This document shows positions 48,206-58,721 of a stretch of DNA of 64,000 bases, piece after piece. Where the stretch lies: contig NZ_CP020946.1 of assembly GCF_002208115.1 (NCBI RefSeq), positions 2,914,001 to 2,978,000 on the forward strand, written 5' to 3'. The position numbers were made by a program, and so were the translations under genes. The notes beneath the pieces were generated by a model. It ran no database searches. It was not told the origin of the DNA and saw only the letters and a list, made by a program, of their open reading frames with translations. This DNA is from Bdellovibrio bacteriovorus (GTDB lineage: Bacteria > Bdellovibrionota > Bdellovibrionia > Bdellovibrionales > Bdellovibrionaceae). Each line of letters begins with the position of its first letter. Position 1 is the stretch's first letter.

Positions 48206-48994
48206 TCAGACAGCCGGAAGGAACAAACCGAGGTACCAAAGGGCGATGGCTTCACCACCAAACAGGTAAATCACCGCACCCAAAGCCAGATAAGGACCGA
48301 ATGGAATCACCGTCTTTAGTCCAGCTTTCTGCTTTCTGGCAGCGATCAGACCGATCACACTGCCTACGATCGCCGATGTCATGATCACAAACGGGATGGC
48401 TTTCCAGCCGACAATGGCACCGATCCATGCCAGAAGTTTGATATCTCCACCGCCCATGCCTTCGTTTTTGGTGAACATATAATAGACGTAAGCCATCCCC
48501 CAAAGGAAGCCCCCGCCCATCAACACACCGAACAAGGCATCCAGGAACTCACGCTGAGGGTTCAGGGCCGCGCCAACAAGTCCAATGACAATCCCGGAAA
48601 GAGTGAATTCGTCCGGCAAAATCATGTGATCCAGATCGATGAATGTGCAGACAACAAGTCCAAAAATAAAGATCAGATACTCAAGCAGTGTCCAAGTCAG
48701 ACCTGCATAGTGGTAAGAAAGCGCGAACAGCACCGCCATGATGATTTCCACCAGAGGATAGCGGAATGAAAACTTGGCGTGGCACTTGCGGCATTTTCCA
48801 CGAAGAATGAACCAGCTCAGGATGGGGATATTGTCATACCACTTGATCTGGGTTTTGCAGCTATAGCAATAGCTGCGGGGCTTGACGACACTTTCCTCGC
48901 GCGGCAGACGATAGATCACGACATTGCCGAAGCTTCCAAAAATCGCACCCAAAACAAAGAAAAGGACGTAAAAGCCCGTATCCAGATCAAACAA
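48206..48994 (-). CDS. pilD: Prepilin leader peptidase / N-methyltransferase PilD
   Basis: The 262-residue membrane protein cleaves and N-methylates type IV prepilins. The N-terminal methyltransferase part has two CxxC pairs (SYCYSCKTQ, GKCRKCHAKF) and PREESVVKPRSYC. The A24 peptidase aspartates lie in FIDLDHMILPDEFTL and GMGGGDIKLLAWIG. About seven to eight membrane helices are predicted. It overlaps the ABC permease gene by 8 nt and lies 170 bp upstream of pilM. Confidence 0.95.
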   Translation of the reverse strand: MFDLDTGFYVLFFVLGAIFGSFGNVVIYRLPREESVVKPRSYCYSCKTQIKWYDNIPILSWFILRGKCRKCHAKFSFRYPLVEIIMAVLFALSYHYAGLTWTLLEYLIFIFGLVVCTFIDLDHMILPDEFTLSGIVIGLVGAALNPQREFLDALFGVLMGGGFLWGMAYVYYMFTKNEGMGGGDIKLLAWIGAIVGWKAIPFVIMTSAIVGSVIGLIAARKQKAGLKTVIPFGPYLALGAVIYLFGGEAIALWYLGLFLPAV

Positions 48995-49757
48995 TGTCTT
49001 TTCTCCTGAAGAAGAAGTTCGTCGCCAGCACCGCCAACAAAGCCCAGCCCGTCATGTGCGCCAGCATCCACAGAATGTTTTCAGCCGGAATCCCCTTTTC
49101 AAGGAAGTACGCTGATTTCCAGTTCATACGATAGAAATTCGGGGTCAACCAGTGCAGCACCTTCACCGCCTGCACAAACATGTCTTCACGGCTTTTTTCC
49201 GCGAAGAAAGCCAGGTCCCCCAGCCAATGCCCCAGCAGGAACACCATAAAGCCCGCGCCCAAAGCCAGCACCGGACGCACCACCAGGCTGAAGAAAATCA
49301 CCAGACACAGAATCACGGCACTTTCACACCACAGGCTTAGTGCAATTTCCAGGAACGACAGAAGGAATTGAGGCTCTTTCCACAGTCCCAACAAGATCCA
49401 CAGCAAAACAGTCAGTGAACCCATTAAAAGACTGTTCAACGCCAGAACCCCCAGAAGCTTGCCGACGATAAACTGAGCCCGCGACACCGGTCGGGACAGA
49501 ATCAACAAACAGGTTTGCTTTTCGATTTCTTTCGCCAGCAAATAAGCTCCCGAAAAAAGGGAAATCCCCAGACCTGAAATCTGAATGGCCAGGAATCCAA
49601 AATCCGTCAGAATTTTACGTTGTTCCGCAAAAGACAAGGCACCCAAAAGGAAGCTCAAGCCCAAAAGAGCGATGGCAATCAGCACCGCCACCATAAAAAC
49701 ACGTTCACGCAGCATTTCGCGCAGAGTGGTGCGCGCCAGAGTCCAAACCTTATACAC
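48987..49757 (-). CDS. ABC-2-type transporter permease
   Basis: The 256-residue protein has six predicted membrane helices and the ABC-2 pattern (WTLARTTLREMLRERVFMVAVL, GAYLLAKEIEKQTCLLILSRPVSR). It is the membrane partner of the ATPase encoded just upstream, which it overlaps by 8 nt. Together they form an exporter of unknown substrate; NosFY/GldAF-like systems look similar. It is embedded between a binding protein-ATPase pair and pilD. Confidence 0.88.
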   Translation of the reverse strand: MYKVWTLARTTLREMLRERVFMVAVLIAIALLGLSFLLGALSFAEQRKILTDFGFLAIQISGLGISLFSGAYLLAKEIEKQTCLLILSRPVSRAQFIVGKLLGVLALNSLLMGSLTVLLWILLGLWKEPQFLLSFLEIALSLWCESAVILCLVIFFSLVVRPVLALGAGFMVFLLGHWLGDLAFFAEKSREDMFVQAVKVLHWLTPNFYRMNWKSAYFLEKGIPAENILWMLAHMTGWALLAVLATNFFFRRKDIV

Positions 49758-50493
49758 GGCCTTCCTCCTTTCCTTTCAGAACAGAGAAGGCTTTTTCAAG
49801 ACTTTGGAATTCGGCCATGAAGGAGTTTAACACCCCGTCGTACAAAATCTGACCGCGATTGATCACCACCAGATGGGTGCAAAGCTCTTCCATATCCTGC
49901 AAAAGATGGCTGCTGAAGAACAGACTGACCCCGCGCTTTTGTTCTTCGCGCAGAATGTCTTTCACCATGGCCCGGCCATCGGGATCAAGACCGGACATCG
50001 GCTCATCCAGAATCAGCAGATCCGGGCGGGTTAAAATCGCCTGCGCAATCCCAATTCTTTGCAACATGCCCTTTGAATAAGTTCGCAAGCGGCGGTCACG
50101 GGCTTCAAAAAGATCCACTTTTTTCAAAGCTTCGTGAGCTCTTTCATGGAAGTCCTTCATCGAGGCACCGTAACAAAGATTCCAGTGCAGACGCAAAAAC
50201 TCCATTCCCGTCAGGAATTCATACAAATACGGACGCTCAGGAAGATAACCGATGCGGGTTTTGCTTTCACTGGTCAATGGAGATCCAAAAAAGTTGATCT
50301 GACCACTGTCCGGACGAATGAAATCAAAAAGACATTTGATCGTGGTGGTTTTGCCCGCCCCGTTGCTGCCGACAAAACCGGATGTCTGGCCTTCTGGCAA
50401 AGAAAAGGTCACGTCACGCAACACATGACGGTCCTTTTCAAAAAGACCGCCTTTGAATGTCTTATTCAGCTTTTCAATTGATAATACAGCCAT
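49750..50493 (-). CDS. ABC transporter ATP-binding protein
   Basis: The 247-residue ATPase has Walker A GSNGAGKTTTIK, Q-loop region IGYLPERPYLYEF, the ABC signature YSKGMLQRIGIAQAIL and Walker B DLLILDEPMSGLDP, followed by the H-loop (LFFSSHLLQDME). This is the DrrA/CcmA-like subgroup that serves ABC-2 permeases. It precedes its permease and follows the PhnD-like gene by 6 bp. Confidence 0.93.
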   Translation of the reverse strand: MAVLSIEKLNKTFKGGLFEKDRHVLRDVTFSLPEGQTSGFVGSNGAGKTTTIKCLFDFIRPDSGQINFFGSPLTSESKTRIGYLPERPYLYEFLTGMEFLRLHWNLCYGASMKDFHERAHEALKKVDLFEARDRRLRTYSKGMLQRIGIAQAILTRPDLLILDEPMSGLDPDGRAMVKDILREEQKRGVSLFFSSHLLQDMEELCTHLVVINRGQILYDGVLNSFMAEFQSLEKAFSVLKGKEEGRV

Positions 50494-50499
50494 GAAAAA

Positions 50500-51390
50500 C
50501 TATGGCTTCAGCTCGATATTCAAAGCTTTCACCATCTCCCTGACAGGATCATACTGTTTGGAGGTGGCAGGCATCAAGTCGCGAGAACCCAAAATTTCAG
50601 AGTAAGTGTCTTTATTGCGGTTCTGTTCCAGAATATCAATCAGGGTGAACATCAATGTATGGGTTGTCTTGGGATAAGCATCATAGAAATCCTGACGAAC
50701 ACAGAAGGGATCATTCGGGATCGGAGCGCTTTTCCATAAAATACGGTATTTGGCTTTCTTGTCAGTACCGAATTTTTCCCAAGCACCCTGCAAACCTTTT
50801 TCATCGTCACTGAACACAGCGGCCGCATCGACTTTTTTGGCTTCCAGGAACTGAATGGAGGCCTGGTGATTGCCAGTGAAGACAACTTCTTTGAAGTCCG
50901 CATCACTCAAGCCCTCTTTGCGCAAAGCCACCTGAGGATACAAATACCCTGAAGAGGACTTGTCATCAACGAAGGCCACTTTTTTGCCCTTCAAAGACTT
51001 CAGATTTTTGATTCCTGATCTTTGTGGCGTGATAATCATGGAATAGTAATACGGCTCGTGCCACACCTTCTTCAGAAGGACTTTGGCTTGCGCCTGCTGT
51101 TCAGCAAAGACATAGGTGGAGGAACTGAAAAAGGCGAAATCCACCTTCTTCGTTTTCATCGCCTCAATCAAACCGACATAGTTCTTGGAAACGTAGATAT
51201 TGACAGGAATATTGAGTTTGGCCTGAAGCTCTTTTGCCAGAGCCAGGCCTTGTTCACGCAGATTCTCGGGATTACCCCCAGGGATCACCCCAATGGTGAT
51301 GCTGGGAGGGACTGCTTCAGAGGGGCCCTCCGCTGCAAAAGCTGTGGAGATCGAAAGAAGTGTCAGCAGTCCGAGAATGAGTCGTTTCAA
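50500..51390 (-). CDS. PhnD-like phosphate/phosphonate-type substrate-binding protein
   Basis: The 296-residue exported protein (signal peptide ending TAFA) belongs to the PhnD/NMT1-like binding proteins: [81 protein letters not shown]. The ligand is unknown. It is followed by an ABC-2-type ATPase and permease, which is the exporter class and not the usual import partner, so it may act as a sensor or with an importer elsewhere. The ATG overlaps the end of carB by 4 nt. Confidence 0.87.
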   Translation of the reverse strand: MKRLILGLLTLLSISTAFAAEGPSEAVPPSITIGVIPGGNPENLREQGLALAKELQAKLNIPVNIYVSKNYVGLIEAMKTKKVDFAFFSSSTYVFAEQQAQAKVLLKKVWHEPYYYSMIITPQRSGIKNLKSLKGKKVAFVDDKSSSGYLYPQVALRKEGLSDADFKEVVFTGNHQASIQFLEAKKVDAAAVFSDDEKGLQGAWEKFGTDKKAKYRILWKSAPIPNDPFCVRQDFYDAYPKTTHTLMFTLIDILEQNRNKDTYSEILGSRDLMPATSKQYDPVREMVKALNIELKP

Positions 51391-54300
51391 AATTCCTCCA
51401 TGGCCCCCAGGGCCTCGACTGATGATGACTCATTTCTTTCATTTTTCAAAGCAAGAATGAAGGCTTCAGCAGCGTCACTTTCGGTGAGGCATGGAATATT
51501 ATAGTCAGTGCAAGCTCGACGAATGTCGAAGCTGGCCTCAATCGCACGGCGGCCTGAGGTGGTGTTGATCACAAAGGCCACATCGCCCGAGCGGATCTTG
51601 TCCACACAGTGAGGACGGCCTTCATCGACTTTTCTTAAGGACAGACAGTTCACGCCCTTATCATTAAAGAAGTTCGCGGTCCCCGTCGTCGCCGACACCC
51701 CGTAACCCATGCGCTGAAGTTCACGCGCCAAAGGCAGCATGACTTCCTTGTCCTTGTCTCGCAGAGAGAAGAACACCTGACCGATTTTTGGAAGTCTTAT
51801 GTTACTTGAAAGGAAGGCTTTTGCCAGAGCTTCAGAATAATTCCTTCCGCGCCCCATGCTTTCACCGGTGGACTTCATTTCGGGGCCCAGAATCGAATCA
51901 GATTCCGGGAACTTTTTGAATGGGAAGACCACGCCTTTTACAGACACGGACTCGGTGTTTCTCCAGTTCAGGTTCTCAAGCTTCAGGTCTTTCTTCTTTT
52001 TACCCAGCATCGCCGCCACACCCAGATCAATCAGGGGAATTCCGGTGGCTTTTGCCACAAACGGAACCGAGCGGGAACTGCGCGGATTGGCTTCAAGCAT
52101 GAAGACCACATCATTTTTCACAGCCAGTTGCAGATTCAGGTGACCGATCACGCCGATGCGGTTTGCCAGTTGTTTGCTGAGCTCCTCAATACGTTCGCAG
52201 GTTTCCGGTTTCAATCGGTGCGGCGGCAACACCCCCATGGAATCCCCGGAGTGAACACCCGCGGCTTCGATATGCTCAACGATACCTCCGACCACGACCC
52301 AGTCCTCTCCACGCACCAGATCCACATCCACTTCCAAAGCTCCGGCCAGGAATTGATCCATCAGGCATGGCTTGTCAGCAGAGATATAGTCCTTATGGCG
52401 CTGGAAGTAAGACAGCAGCTCTTCCGTGTTTTCGATCACTTCCATACGACGACCGCCCAAAACATAGCTTGGACGACAGATCATCGGATAACCCACGGAT
52501 TTTTCGATACGCAAAGCTTCTTCCAATGATCCCGCCATACCGGAGTTTGGAATGGCAAAATTCAATTCGCGACAGATTTTGGAGAACAATCCACGGTCTT
52601 CTGCAAGATCGATGGTTTCAAGCGAAGACCCCAGCAGACGGAAGCCCGCCTTAACCAGATCCGGAGCCACACCAATCGGCGTCTGACCGCCCAACTGTGC
52701 CACAAATCCCAGCGGCTTCATGAAGCGCATGATCTCAGTCAGGCTTTCCACCGTCAGTGGTTCAAAGAACAGAACATCGGAGGTGTCGTAATCAGTGGAA
52801 ACAGTTTCGGGGTTGGAATTCACCATGATGACCTTACGGCCATTTTTCTGGAAGCCCTTCACCCCGCGCACACAACTGTAATCAAATTCAATTCCCTGGC
52901 CGATACGATTTGGACCGCTGCCAATGATGACCACCGCATCCGGAGCATTCACCTTGGCAGAAGCCTGAGGCCAGTAAGAAGAATAGAAATACGGAGTGGA
53001 GGACTCAAATTCCCCGGCACAGGTGTCCACCTGTTGATAGCGCGGGAACATCTGGTGTTTTTCACGCAAAGCACGGATGTCGGATTCTTTCCTGCCGATC
53101 AACGCCGCCAGTCGGGCATCCGTGAAACCTTTGCGTTTGGCCTTCAAAAGAAGATCCACATTGTTTTCAGTGAAATCCGCCTTGAACATTCTTTCAAATT
53201 TAATCAGGGCTTCAATGTGCTCCAGGAAGTAAGGATTGATACGAGTCAGCTCCTCGATTTCCGCCACGGTTTTGCCGTCACGGAAGGCCTGGAACAAATG
53301 GTAAATGCGACGGCTGTTTGGATAAGAAATCTTGCCGGTTTCAAGTTCCACCTCGGGAATCGCCTGCGGGTCTTTTTCAAGACTGGCCAAAGCCTTCATC
53401 AAAGATTCCTGCAGCGTGCGCCCGATACCCATGACCTCCCCGACGCTTTTCATCTGCGTGGTCAGAGAGTCTTTTGAGCCCGCGAACTTTTCAAATGCAA
53501 AACGCGGGATCTTGGTGACGATATAATCCAAAGCCGGTTCGTAACAAGACGGCGTTACTTTGGTGATGTCATTTTGAAGTTCATCCAGGGAATAACCAAT
53601 CGCGAGCAAGGCCGCGATTTTGGCAATCGGGAAACCCGTCGCCTTACTTGCCAGCGCAGAAGAACGGCTGACCCGTGGATTCATTTCAATCACCACACGT
53701 TCGCGTGTCGTCGGGTGAACGGCGAACTGAATATTAGCGCCACCCGTTTCAATGCCCACTTCATTGATGATCTTGCAGGCCTCATCACGCATGGACTGAT
53801 ATTCACGGTCGCTCAATGTCTGTTGAGGCGCCACCGTGATACTGTCACCAGTGTGAACGCCGCACGGATCCAGATTTTCGATACTGCACACAACCACGAA
53901 GGTGCCCTTGTGATCACGCATGACCTCAAGTTCATATTCTTTCCAGCCCAGGATGCTTTCTTCCACCAAAACTTCGGAAGTCGGGCTTTCATGCAGCGCT
54001 GTCACCAGCATTTTTTTGTATTCTTCCGGCGAGTACGCAATACCGCCGCCGCCCCCGCCCAGAGTGTAGTTCGGGCGCAGGATCATCGGATAACCCAGTT
54101 CATCGGCGATTTGCAGGCCGTGTTCGTAGGTGCGGATCAGGTGGCTTTTTGGGTATTTCGCGCCGATTTTGTCCAGCAGACCACGGAAGATTTCGCGGTC
54201 TTCGCCGGCTTTGATCACCTGAGGTGTCGCGCCCAGCAGTTGCACTTTATATTTTTGCAGGATGCCTTTGGCATGCAGATCCAAAGCCAGATTCAGGGCC

Positions 54301-54581
54301 GTCTGGCCGCCCAAAGTTGGGATCACAGCATCGGGCATTTCTTTGGCGATGATTTTTTCCAGATAGTCGACCTTTAAAGGTTCAACATAAACGCGGGTGG
54401 CGATCTCTGGATCAGTCATGATCGTGGCGGGATTTGAATTCACCAGGATGACTTCAAGGCCCTCTTTCATCAGGGCCTTACAGGCTTGAGTGCCGGAGTA
54501 ATCAAACTCACAGGCTTGTCCAATAACGATGGGTCCAGATCCGATAATAAGAACTCTCTTAATACTGGACTTGCGCGGCAC
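51387..54581 (-). CDS. carB: Carbamoyl-phosphate synthase large subunit
   Basis: The 1064-residue subunit makes carbamoyl phosphate from bicarbonate, ammonia and two ATP for pyrimidine and arginine synthesis. Two ATP-grasp halves are visible ([16 protein letters not shown] ... and [17 protein letters not shown] ...), each with its biotin-carboxylase-like core, an oligomerisation linker and a C-terminal MGS-like allosteric domain ([14 protein letters not shown]). Length is normal. It follows an unknown gene by 15 bp and overlaps the PhnD-like gene by 4 nt. Confidence 0.97.
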   Translation of the reverse strand: MPRKSSIKRVLIIGSGPIVIGQACEFDYSGTQACKALMKEGLEVILVNSNPATIMTDPEIATRVYVEPLKVDYLEKIIAKEMPDAVIPTLGGQTALNLALDLHAKGILQKYKVQLLGATPQVIKAGEDREIFRGLLDKIGAKYPKSHLIRTYEHGLQIADELGYPMILRPNYTLGGGGGGIAYSPEEYKKMLVTALHESPTSEVLVEESILGWKEYELEVMRDHKGTFVVVCSIENLDPCGVHTGDSITVAPQQTLSDREYQSMRDEACKIINEVGIETGGANIQFAVHPTTRERVVIEMNPRVSRSSALASKATGFPIAKIAALLAIGYSLDELQNDITKVTPSCYEPALDYIVTKIPRFAFEKFAGSKDSLTTQMKSVGEVMGIGRTLQESLMKALASLEKDPQAIPEVELETGKISYPNSRRIYHLFQAFRDGKTVAEIEELTRINPYFLEHIEALIKFERMFKADFTENNVDLLLKAKRKGFTDARLAALIGRKESDIRALREKHQMFPRYQQVDTCAGEFESSTPYFYSSYWPQASAKVNAPDAVVIIGSGPNRIGQGIEFDYSCVRGVKGFQKNGRKVIMVNSNPETVSTDYDTSDVLFFEPLTVESLTEIMRFMKPLGFVAQLGGQTPIGVAPDLVKAGFRLLGSSLETIDLAEDRGLFSKICRELNFAIPNSGMAGSLEEALRIEKSVGYPMICRPSYVLGGRRMEVIENTEELLSYFQRHKDYISADKPCLMDQFLAGALEVDVDLVRGEDWVVVGGIVEHIEAAGVHSGDSMGVLPPHRLKPETCERIEELSKQLANRIGVIGHLNLQLAVKNDVVFMLEANPRSSRSVPFVAKATGIPLIDLGVAAMLGKKKKDLKLENLNWRNTESVSVKGVVFPFKKFPESDSILGPEMKSTGESMGRGRNYSEALAKAFLSSNIRLPKIGQVFFSLRDKDKEVMLPLARELQRMGYGVSATTGTANFFNDKGVNCLSLRKVDEGRPHCVDKIRSGDVAFVINTTSGRRAIEASFDIRRACTDYNIPCLTESDAAEAFILALKNERNESSSVEALGAMEEF

Positions 54582-54596
54582 TCTTTCCTCCTAGAA

Positions 54597-55265
54597 CTAG
54601 ATCCCGAGCTTCCCCTCATTGGAGTAAATGAGCTCAGGCTTCACGTGTTTATACTGTTCAAATTTATAACGCATTTTAATCAGGCGAAGCATCAGCAGAT
54701 CCGGATCCAGATCCGGGTCTTTGCGATGGCGCTTGGCCTCGCTCAGAATGAACTTCTTCGCACTTTCAGGATGGAAGCAGAAGCCGCGGGTGAAGACATA
54801 CGAGTCCCCTTGAGGGATCAAACGCACTTCAAACAATTCATCCTGATCAAAGCCGAAAACAAAAGGAGATGCCTTCACCACCATCACGTTGGAAGAGAAG
54901 AAGCCTTTTTTGTTCTGCAGAATGTCCTTGATATAGACATCCCCGTCTTTGATTTTCACAAATTCGAAAATGGAATGGCGGTGCTGCTTCAGCACTTCCA
55001 GAGTTTTCAGCTCTTCCTCAGAGAAACGAAGTTCACGCACCAGAAGGCAGGCCTCCAGCGGTGTCTGACCGAAACCTTTCAGCTCACGGGTGAAAAAATA
55101 CCAGTCATAGAACTGTGCCATGCGAGACTCGTAGTGCTCGGAGTTTTCATCCAGAGTACCGGCGTTTTCAAAGAACTCTTTTTTGGCCATGGCCAATTCG
55201 TCCTTGAAGGCGTCGCTGACAAAGTGATTCAGAATTTTTTCAATCAGTTTTTCGTATTCGTTCAT
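54597..55265 (-). CDS. Unknown protein encoded between carA and carB
   Basis: The 222-residue protein is predicted cytoplasmic, charged and mixed alpha/beta (MNEYEKLIEKILNHFVSDAF, YDWYFFTRELKGFGQTPLEA, DVYIKDILQNKKGFF, ESAKKFILSEAKRHRKD). I do not recognise the family. It overlaps carA by 4 nt and precedes carB by 15 bp, so it is made together with the two synthase subunits. A link to pyrimidine synthesis or its control is inferred from position only. Confidence 0.75.
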   Translation of the reverse strand: MNEYEKLIEKILNHFVSDAFKDELAMAKKEFFENAGTLDENSEHYESRMAQFYDWYFFTRELKGFGQTPLEACLLVRELRFSEEELKTLEVLKQHRHSIFEFVKIKDGDVYIKDILQNKKGFFSSNVMVVKASPFVFGFDQDELFEVRLIPQGDSYVFTRGFCFHPESAKKFILSEAKRHRKDPDLDPDLLMLRLIKMRYKFEQYKHVKPELIYSNEGKLGI

Positions 55266-56329
55266 ATCATCCGCTCTACAAAGTAGCTAAACAGCCCTGA
55301 AGCCTCATGCGGCCCAGGACAACTTTCCGGGTGATATTGTATTCCTAAACACTTGCGTTTTTCACTATAAAAACCTGCCACAGTGCCGTCATTGAGGTTC
55401 ACATGGGTGACCTTCACGTCAGAAGGCAAAGAAGCCTCTTCCACCGCATATCCGTGGTTCTGGCTGGTCATGTAAATCTGATTAAGCAGAGTGTCGCGAA
55501 TCGGGTGATTGGACCCACGATGGCCGAATTTTAACTTGTAGGTCTTTGCCCCCAGAGCCAACCCCAGAATCTGGTGCCCCATGCAGATGCCAAAGATCGG
55601 TTTTACACCCAAAAGCTCACGAACCGTCCCGATAGCCACCTTCACGTCCGCCGGATCGCCGGGGCCATTGGTCAGCATAATGCCGTCCGGATTGTAAGAC
55701 ATAATGTCCTGAACGGAAGAGCGGCTGTTGAAAATCTTGATTTCAGAGCAACGGCTTTGCAACTCGCGCAGGATGTTTTCTTTGCTGCCAAAATCCAGAA
55801 CCGCCACTTTCGGGCCCACCATGTTGTCACCACGGCGGACTTCAGGTTCTTTGCGGGAGGCAATGTAAACCCAGTCTTTATCGAGGGTCTTTTTAGAAGC
55901 GATCAGGCTTTCGGCCTTTTTTAAAGCTTCCGCCTCGGAACCAGCCTGAACCAGCGCGCCCCATGGAGTTCCCCCTTGGCGCAAACGCAAAGCCAGGGCT
56001 CGGGTATCGACTTCGGTCAGCAGCGGGATTTTATTTTCTGTCAGGCGCTTCTTCCAGGCCTGATCACGCTCACTGTCCTGAACTTCCAGGCAGATGAATC
56101 CTTCGATCCAGAGTTTTCTGGATTCCCAGACGGCGTCTTCGACCCCATAATTCCCCTGCATCGGGGCGGTCATGACCACGATTTGTGAAAAATAAGACGG
56201 GTCCGTGGCGATTTCCTCGTAACCGGAGTGAGACGTGTTGAAAACAACCTCGCCGGCGCGATCTTCACCACCCTGCCATTGACCGGTGTAGACTTCCCCA
56301 CCTTCAAGCACCAGATAGCCGCGCATCAC
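55262..56329 (-). CDS. carA: Carbamoyl-phosphate synthase small (glutaminase) subunit
   Basis: The 355-residue subunit hydrolyses glutamine and channels ammonia to CarB. It has the N-terminal CPSase small-chain domain (YLVLEGGEVYTGQ, EVVFNTSHSGYEEI) and a class I amidotransferase domain with the catalytic Cys in FGICMGHQILGLALG and the His-x-Glu in QYHPESCPGP. Two adjacent ATGs (56329 and 56326) are possible; the first overlaps pyrB by 4 nt. Confidence 0.97.
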   Translation of the reverse strand: MMRGYLVLEGGEVYTGQWQGGEDRAGEVVFNTSHSGYEEIATDPSYFSQIVVMTAPMQGNYGVEDAVWESRKLWIEGFICLEVQDSERDQAWKKRLTENKIPLLTEVDTRALALRLRQGGTPWGALVQAGSEAEALKKAESLIASKKTLDKDWVYIASRKEPEVRRGDNMVGPKVAVLDFGSKENILRELQSRCSEIKIFNSRSSVQDIMSYNPDGIMLTNGPGDPADVKVAIGTVRELLGVKPIFGICMGHQILGLALGAKTYKLKFGHRGSNHPIRDTLLNQIYMTSQNHGYAVEEASLPSDVKVTHVNLNDGTVAGFYSEKRKCLGIQYHPESCPGPHEASGLFSYFVERMI

Positions 56330-57228
56330 TCCCCCTCTTTCAACGTCATTTGAATCAGACTTTGACGAATCAAAACACCATTGGAAACCTGATCCAGCAC
56401 TTTGCAGCGCGGATCTTTCAGAACTTCAGAATCAAGCTCGGTCCCCTGATTGATCGGACCCGGATGCATGATCAGGGCTTTATCCGAAAGGGACTGCAGA
56501 TTTTTGACTGTGAAACCGTACTGATCACGATAATCGGCCAAAGAATACTGGTGCTCGTGACGCTCTAACTGCACCCGCAGAGCCATCGCCGCCGTGGCCC
56601 ACTGAAGACCTTCTTTCAAAGAGGCAAACACCCGGCACGGAGATTGTGCGGGAAGGAACTCTTTGGGACCACACAGCGCCACTTCGTAACCGAGTTTTTC
56701 GGCCAGCTCAAAGTGCGACGCTGCCACACGACTGTGACGAACATCACCCACAATCAAAAGCTTTTGACCTGCACACGTCCCCAGATGCTTGCGAAGGGTG
56801 TAAGCATCCAGCAAAGCTTGTGTCGGATGCCCTTTTTTTCCCCAGCCCGCATTCAGAATCGGCGTGCTGATTTTTTCGGAAAGATCCTTCAGATCCAGAT
56901 CATCCCCGCAACGAATAACCAGGAAAGACGGCTTCATGGCCTCAACATTCAAAACGGTGTCTTCCAGCGTTTCGCCTTTTTCAAGACTGCTGCCCGCACC
57001 GCCATCCAGACGCAAAGGATGGATTCCCAAACGTGCGCAGGCGGTTTCAAAACTCATGCGGGTGCGAGTGCTGGCTTCAAAAAACAAAAGGGCTCCGGTT
57101 TTTCCGAAGCCCTGAATAGGAGCCGATTTTGATGCCGCAATAGAGTCGGCAATAGAGAATAGGAAATCGATTTTTGTTTTTTCAAGGGAGCGAAGATCAA
57201 GAATGGAGAAATTTTTCCTAGACGACAT
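56326..57228 (-). CDS. pyrB: Aspartate carbamoyltransferase catalytic subunit
   Basis: The 300-residue enzyme condenses carbamoyl phosphate with aspartate, the committed step of pyrimidine synthesis. The carbamoyl-phosphate motif STRTR (residues 53-57), the segments HPTQALLDAYTL and VGDVRHSRVA, and HPGPINQGTE are present. No regulatory subunit PyrI is encoded nearby. The start at 57228 has no strong ribosome-binding site. It is the first of the pyrB-carA-unknown-carB series and lies 35 bp after the third lepB. Confidence 0.96.
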   Translation of the reverse strand: MSSRKNFSILDLRSLEKTKIDFLFSIADSIAASKSAPIQGFGKTGALLFFEASTRTRMSFETACARLGIHPLRLDGGAGSSLEKGETLEDTVLNVEAMKPSFLVIRCGDDLDLKDLSEKISTPILNAGWGKKGHPTQALLDAYTLRKHLGTCAGQKLLIVGDVRHSRVAASHFELAEKLGYEVALCGPKEFLPAQSPCRVFASLKEGLQWATAAMALRVQLERHEHQYSLADYRDQYGFTVKNLQSLSDKALIMHPGPINQGTELDSEVLKDPRCKVLDQVSNGVLIRQSLIQMTLKEGE

Positions 57229-57263
57229 CTAGAACCCAAGACTAGGTACTTGGGCGAACCTTG

Positions 57264-57938
57264 TCAATGAACCGTAGAAAAAACTCGGTCCCAACGCACT
57301 GAAGGATAACGGTCGCCACCCCATTTACGCTGCCAATCCAGTGAAAGCCAAATTAAAGCCACGCGGCCCACCACCTGGGTCATAGGAACCGTACCCCAAT
57401 AGCGCGAGTCGTCACTGGCATCACGATTATCACCCAACAGGAAAACCTCTCCTGGAGGCACAACCAGCGGGCCGAAATCTTTGTCATCCGGAGTTTTCTG
57501 GAAGATCACACGCCAGGAATCCGCCCCCGCAGTCTCTTTAAAGATATCAAAGAGTTCCGCATTGGGGTTGTCCGAAACTGCATCCATCTTTTCATAAGCC
57601 ACGGGTTCATCATTCAGAACCAGGCGCCCCTTCACGATTTGCACCCGATCTCCAGGCAAACCCACCACACGTTTTACATAAGTCACGGACGGCTGATTGG
57701 GATAACTGAAAACCACGATATCCCCGCGCGCCGGCAAAGTCAGGTTCCAGCGTTTGGAAGCAAACGGAATCTGCACACCGTAAGACACCCGGGAGGCAAA
57801 GATAAAGTCGCCGGGTTTCAGCGCAGGCTGCATGGAACCCGTGGGAACTTTATAGGCGGTCACCAGAAAGTGACGCACAAACAGTGCGCACACCACTGCC
57901 AAAACCAAAGTTGTTAGATATTCCCGCCAACGATTCAT
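57264..57938 (-). CDS. lepB: Signal peptidase I, third tandem copy
   Basis: The 224-residue protein has one N-terminal membrane helix and the S26 catalytic pair: Ser35 in VPTGSMQPAL (a Thr replaces the usual Ser two residues before it) and Lys89 in VKRVVGLPGDRV, plus the late box GDNRDASDDSRYWG. It is the most divergent of the three copies and lies 75 bp after the second. It precedes pyrB by 35 bp. Confidence 0.93.
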   Translation of the reverse strand: MNRWREYLTTLVLAVVCALFVRHFLVTAYKVPTGSMQPALKPGDFIFASRVSYGVQIPFASKRWNLTLPARGDIVVFSYPNQPSVTYVKRVVGLPGDRVQIVKGRLVLNDEPVAYEKMDAVSDNPNAELFDIFKETAGADSWRVIFQKTPDDKDFGPLVVPPGEVFLLGDNRDASDDSRYWGTVPMTQVVGRVALIWLSLDWQRKWGGDRYPSVRWDRVFSTVH

Positions 57939-58013
57939 CCTTAAATCCTAAACGGACTTGGGCGAGACCTTCAAAGCAATTCTTAGGACTTTTTATTATT
58001 TCTTAAAAGCGAC

Positions 58014-58721
58014 CTAATCCAAAGCTTTGAACAGGCGGTTGAAGCGGATTTGTGAGGGGTCGCACACAAATGTCATTGTCGGCAAAGTACTGTTGCAGGA
58101 AAGCCAGATGATGGAAGCTTTTCCGACCAAATAATCATTTTTCACAAAGCCCCAGAAACGCGAGTCACTGGATTGATCACGATTGTCCCCCATAAAGAAG
58201 AACTGTCCCTGTGGCACTTGATATACTTGCACATCAGCAGAGTTTTCTTCACTCAAGAAACGCACCACATAGGATTTCTGCGTGTTGTTTTCCGTGAAAT
58301 AATAAAACTCTTTATTGCTCACCAAAGGGCCTTCATAAGATTCCATCGTAAAAGGCTTGTCGTTCACGGTGATGCGACCAGCACGAACTTCGATCCGGTC
58401 CCCCGGCAGCCCGATCAGTCGCTTGATATAATAGACATCCGGATTTTCAGGATACTTGAAGACGACGATGTCCCCGCGTTCAGGCGTTGACCATTGCACC
58501 AGCCACTTGTCGCTGAAAGGAAAGTGCAGACCGTAAGCAAACTTTTTTACCAGAATGTGGTCATGGATCAGAAGATTCGGAATCATGCTCCCGGACGGGA
58601 TCACAAAGGGCTCAAACAAGGCCCAGCGCACTCCCATCACCAGCAGAATCGGAAACAGGAATGTCAGGATCGCCTGATTCCATGTTCCTTTCAGATTGGG
58701 AGTGGCCTTGGGTTCAGACAT
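58014..58721 (-). CDS. lepB: Signal peptidase I, second tandem copy
   Basis: The 235-residue protein has the catalytic Ser45 (IPSGSMIPNL) and Lys100 (IKRLIGLPGDRI) and the box GDNRDQSSDSRFWG. One N-terminal membrane helix is evident. Its ATG follows the TAG of the first copy without a gap, so translation is coupled. Confidence 0.94.
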   Translation of the reverse strand: MSEPKATPNLKGTWNQAILTFLFPILLVMGVRWALFEPFVIPSGSMIPNLLIHDHILVKKFAYGLHFPFSDKWLVQWSTPERGDIVVFKYPENPDVYYIKRLIGLPGDRIEVRAGRITVNDKPFTMESYEGPLVSNKEFYYFTENNTQKSYVVRFLSEENSADVQVYQVPQGQFFFMGDNRDQSSDSRFWGFVKNDYLVGKASIIWLSCNSTLPTMTFVCDPSQIRFNRLFKALD

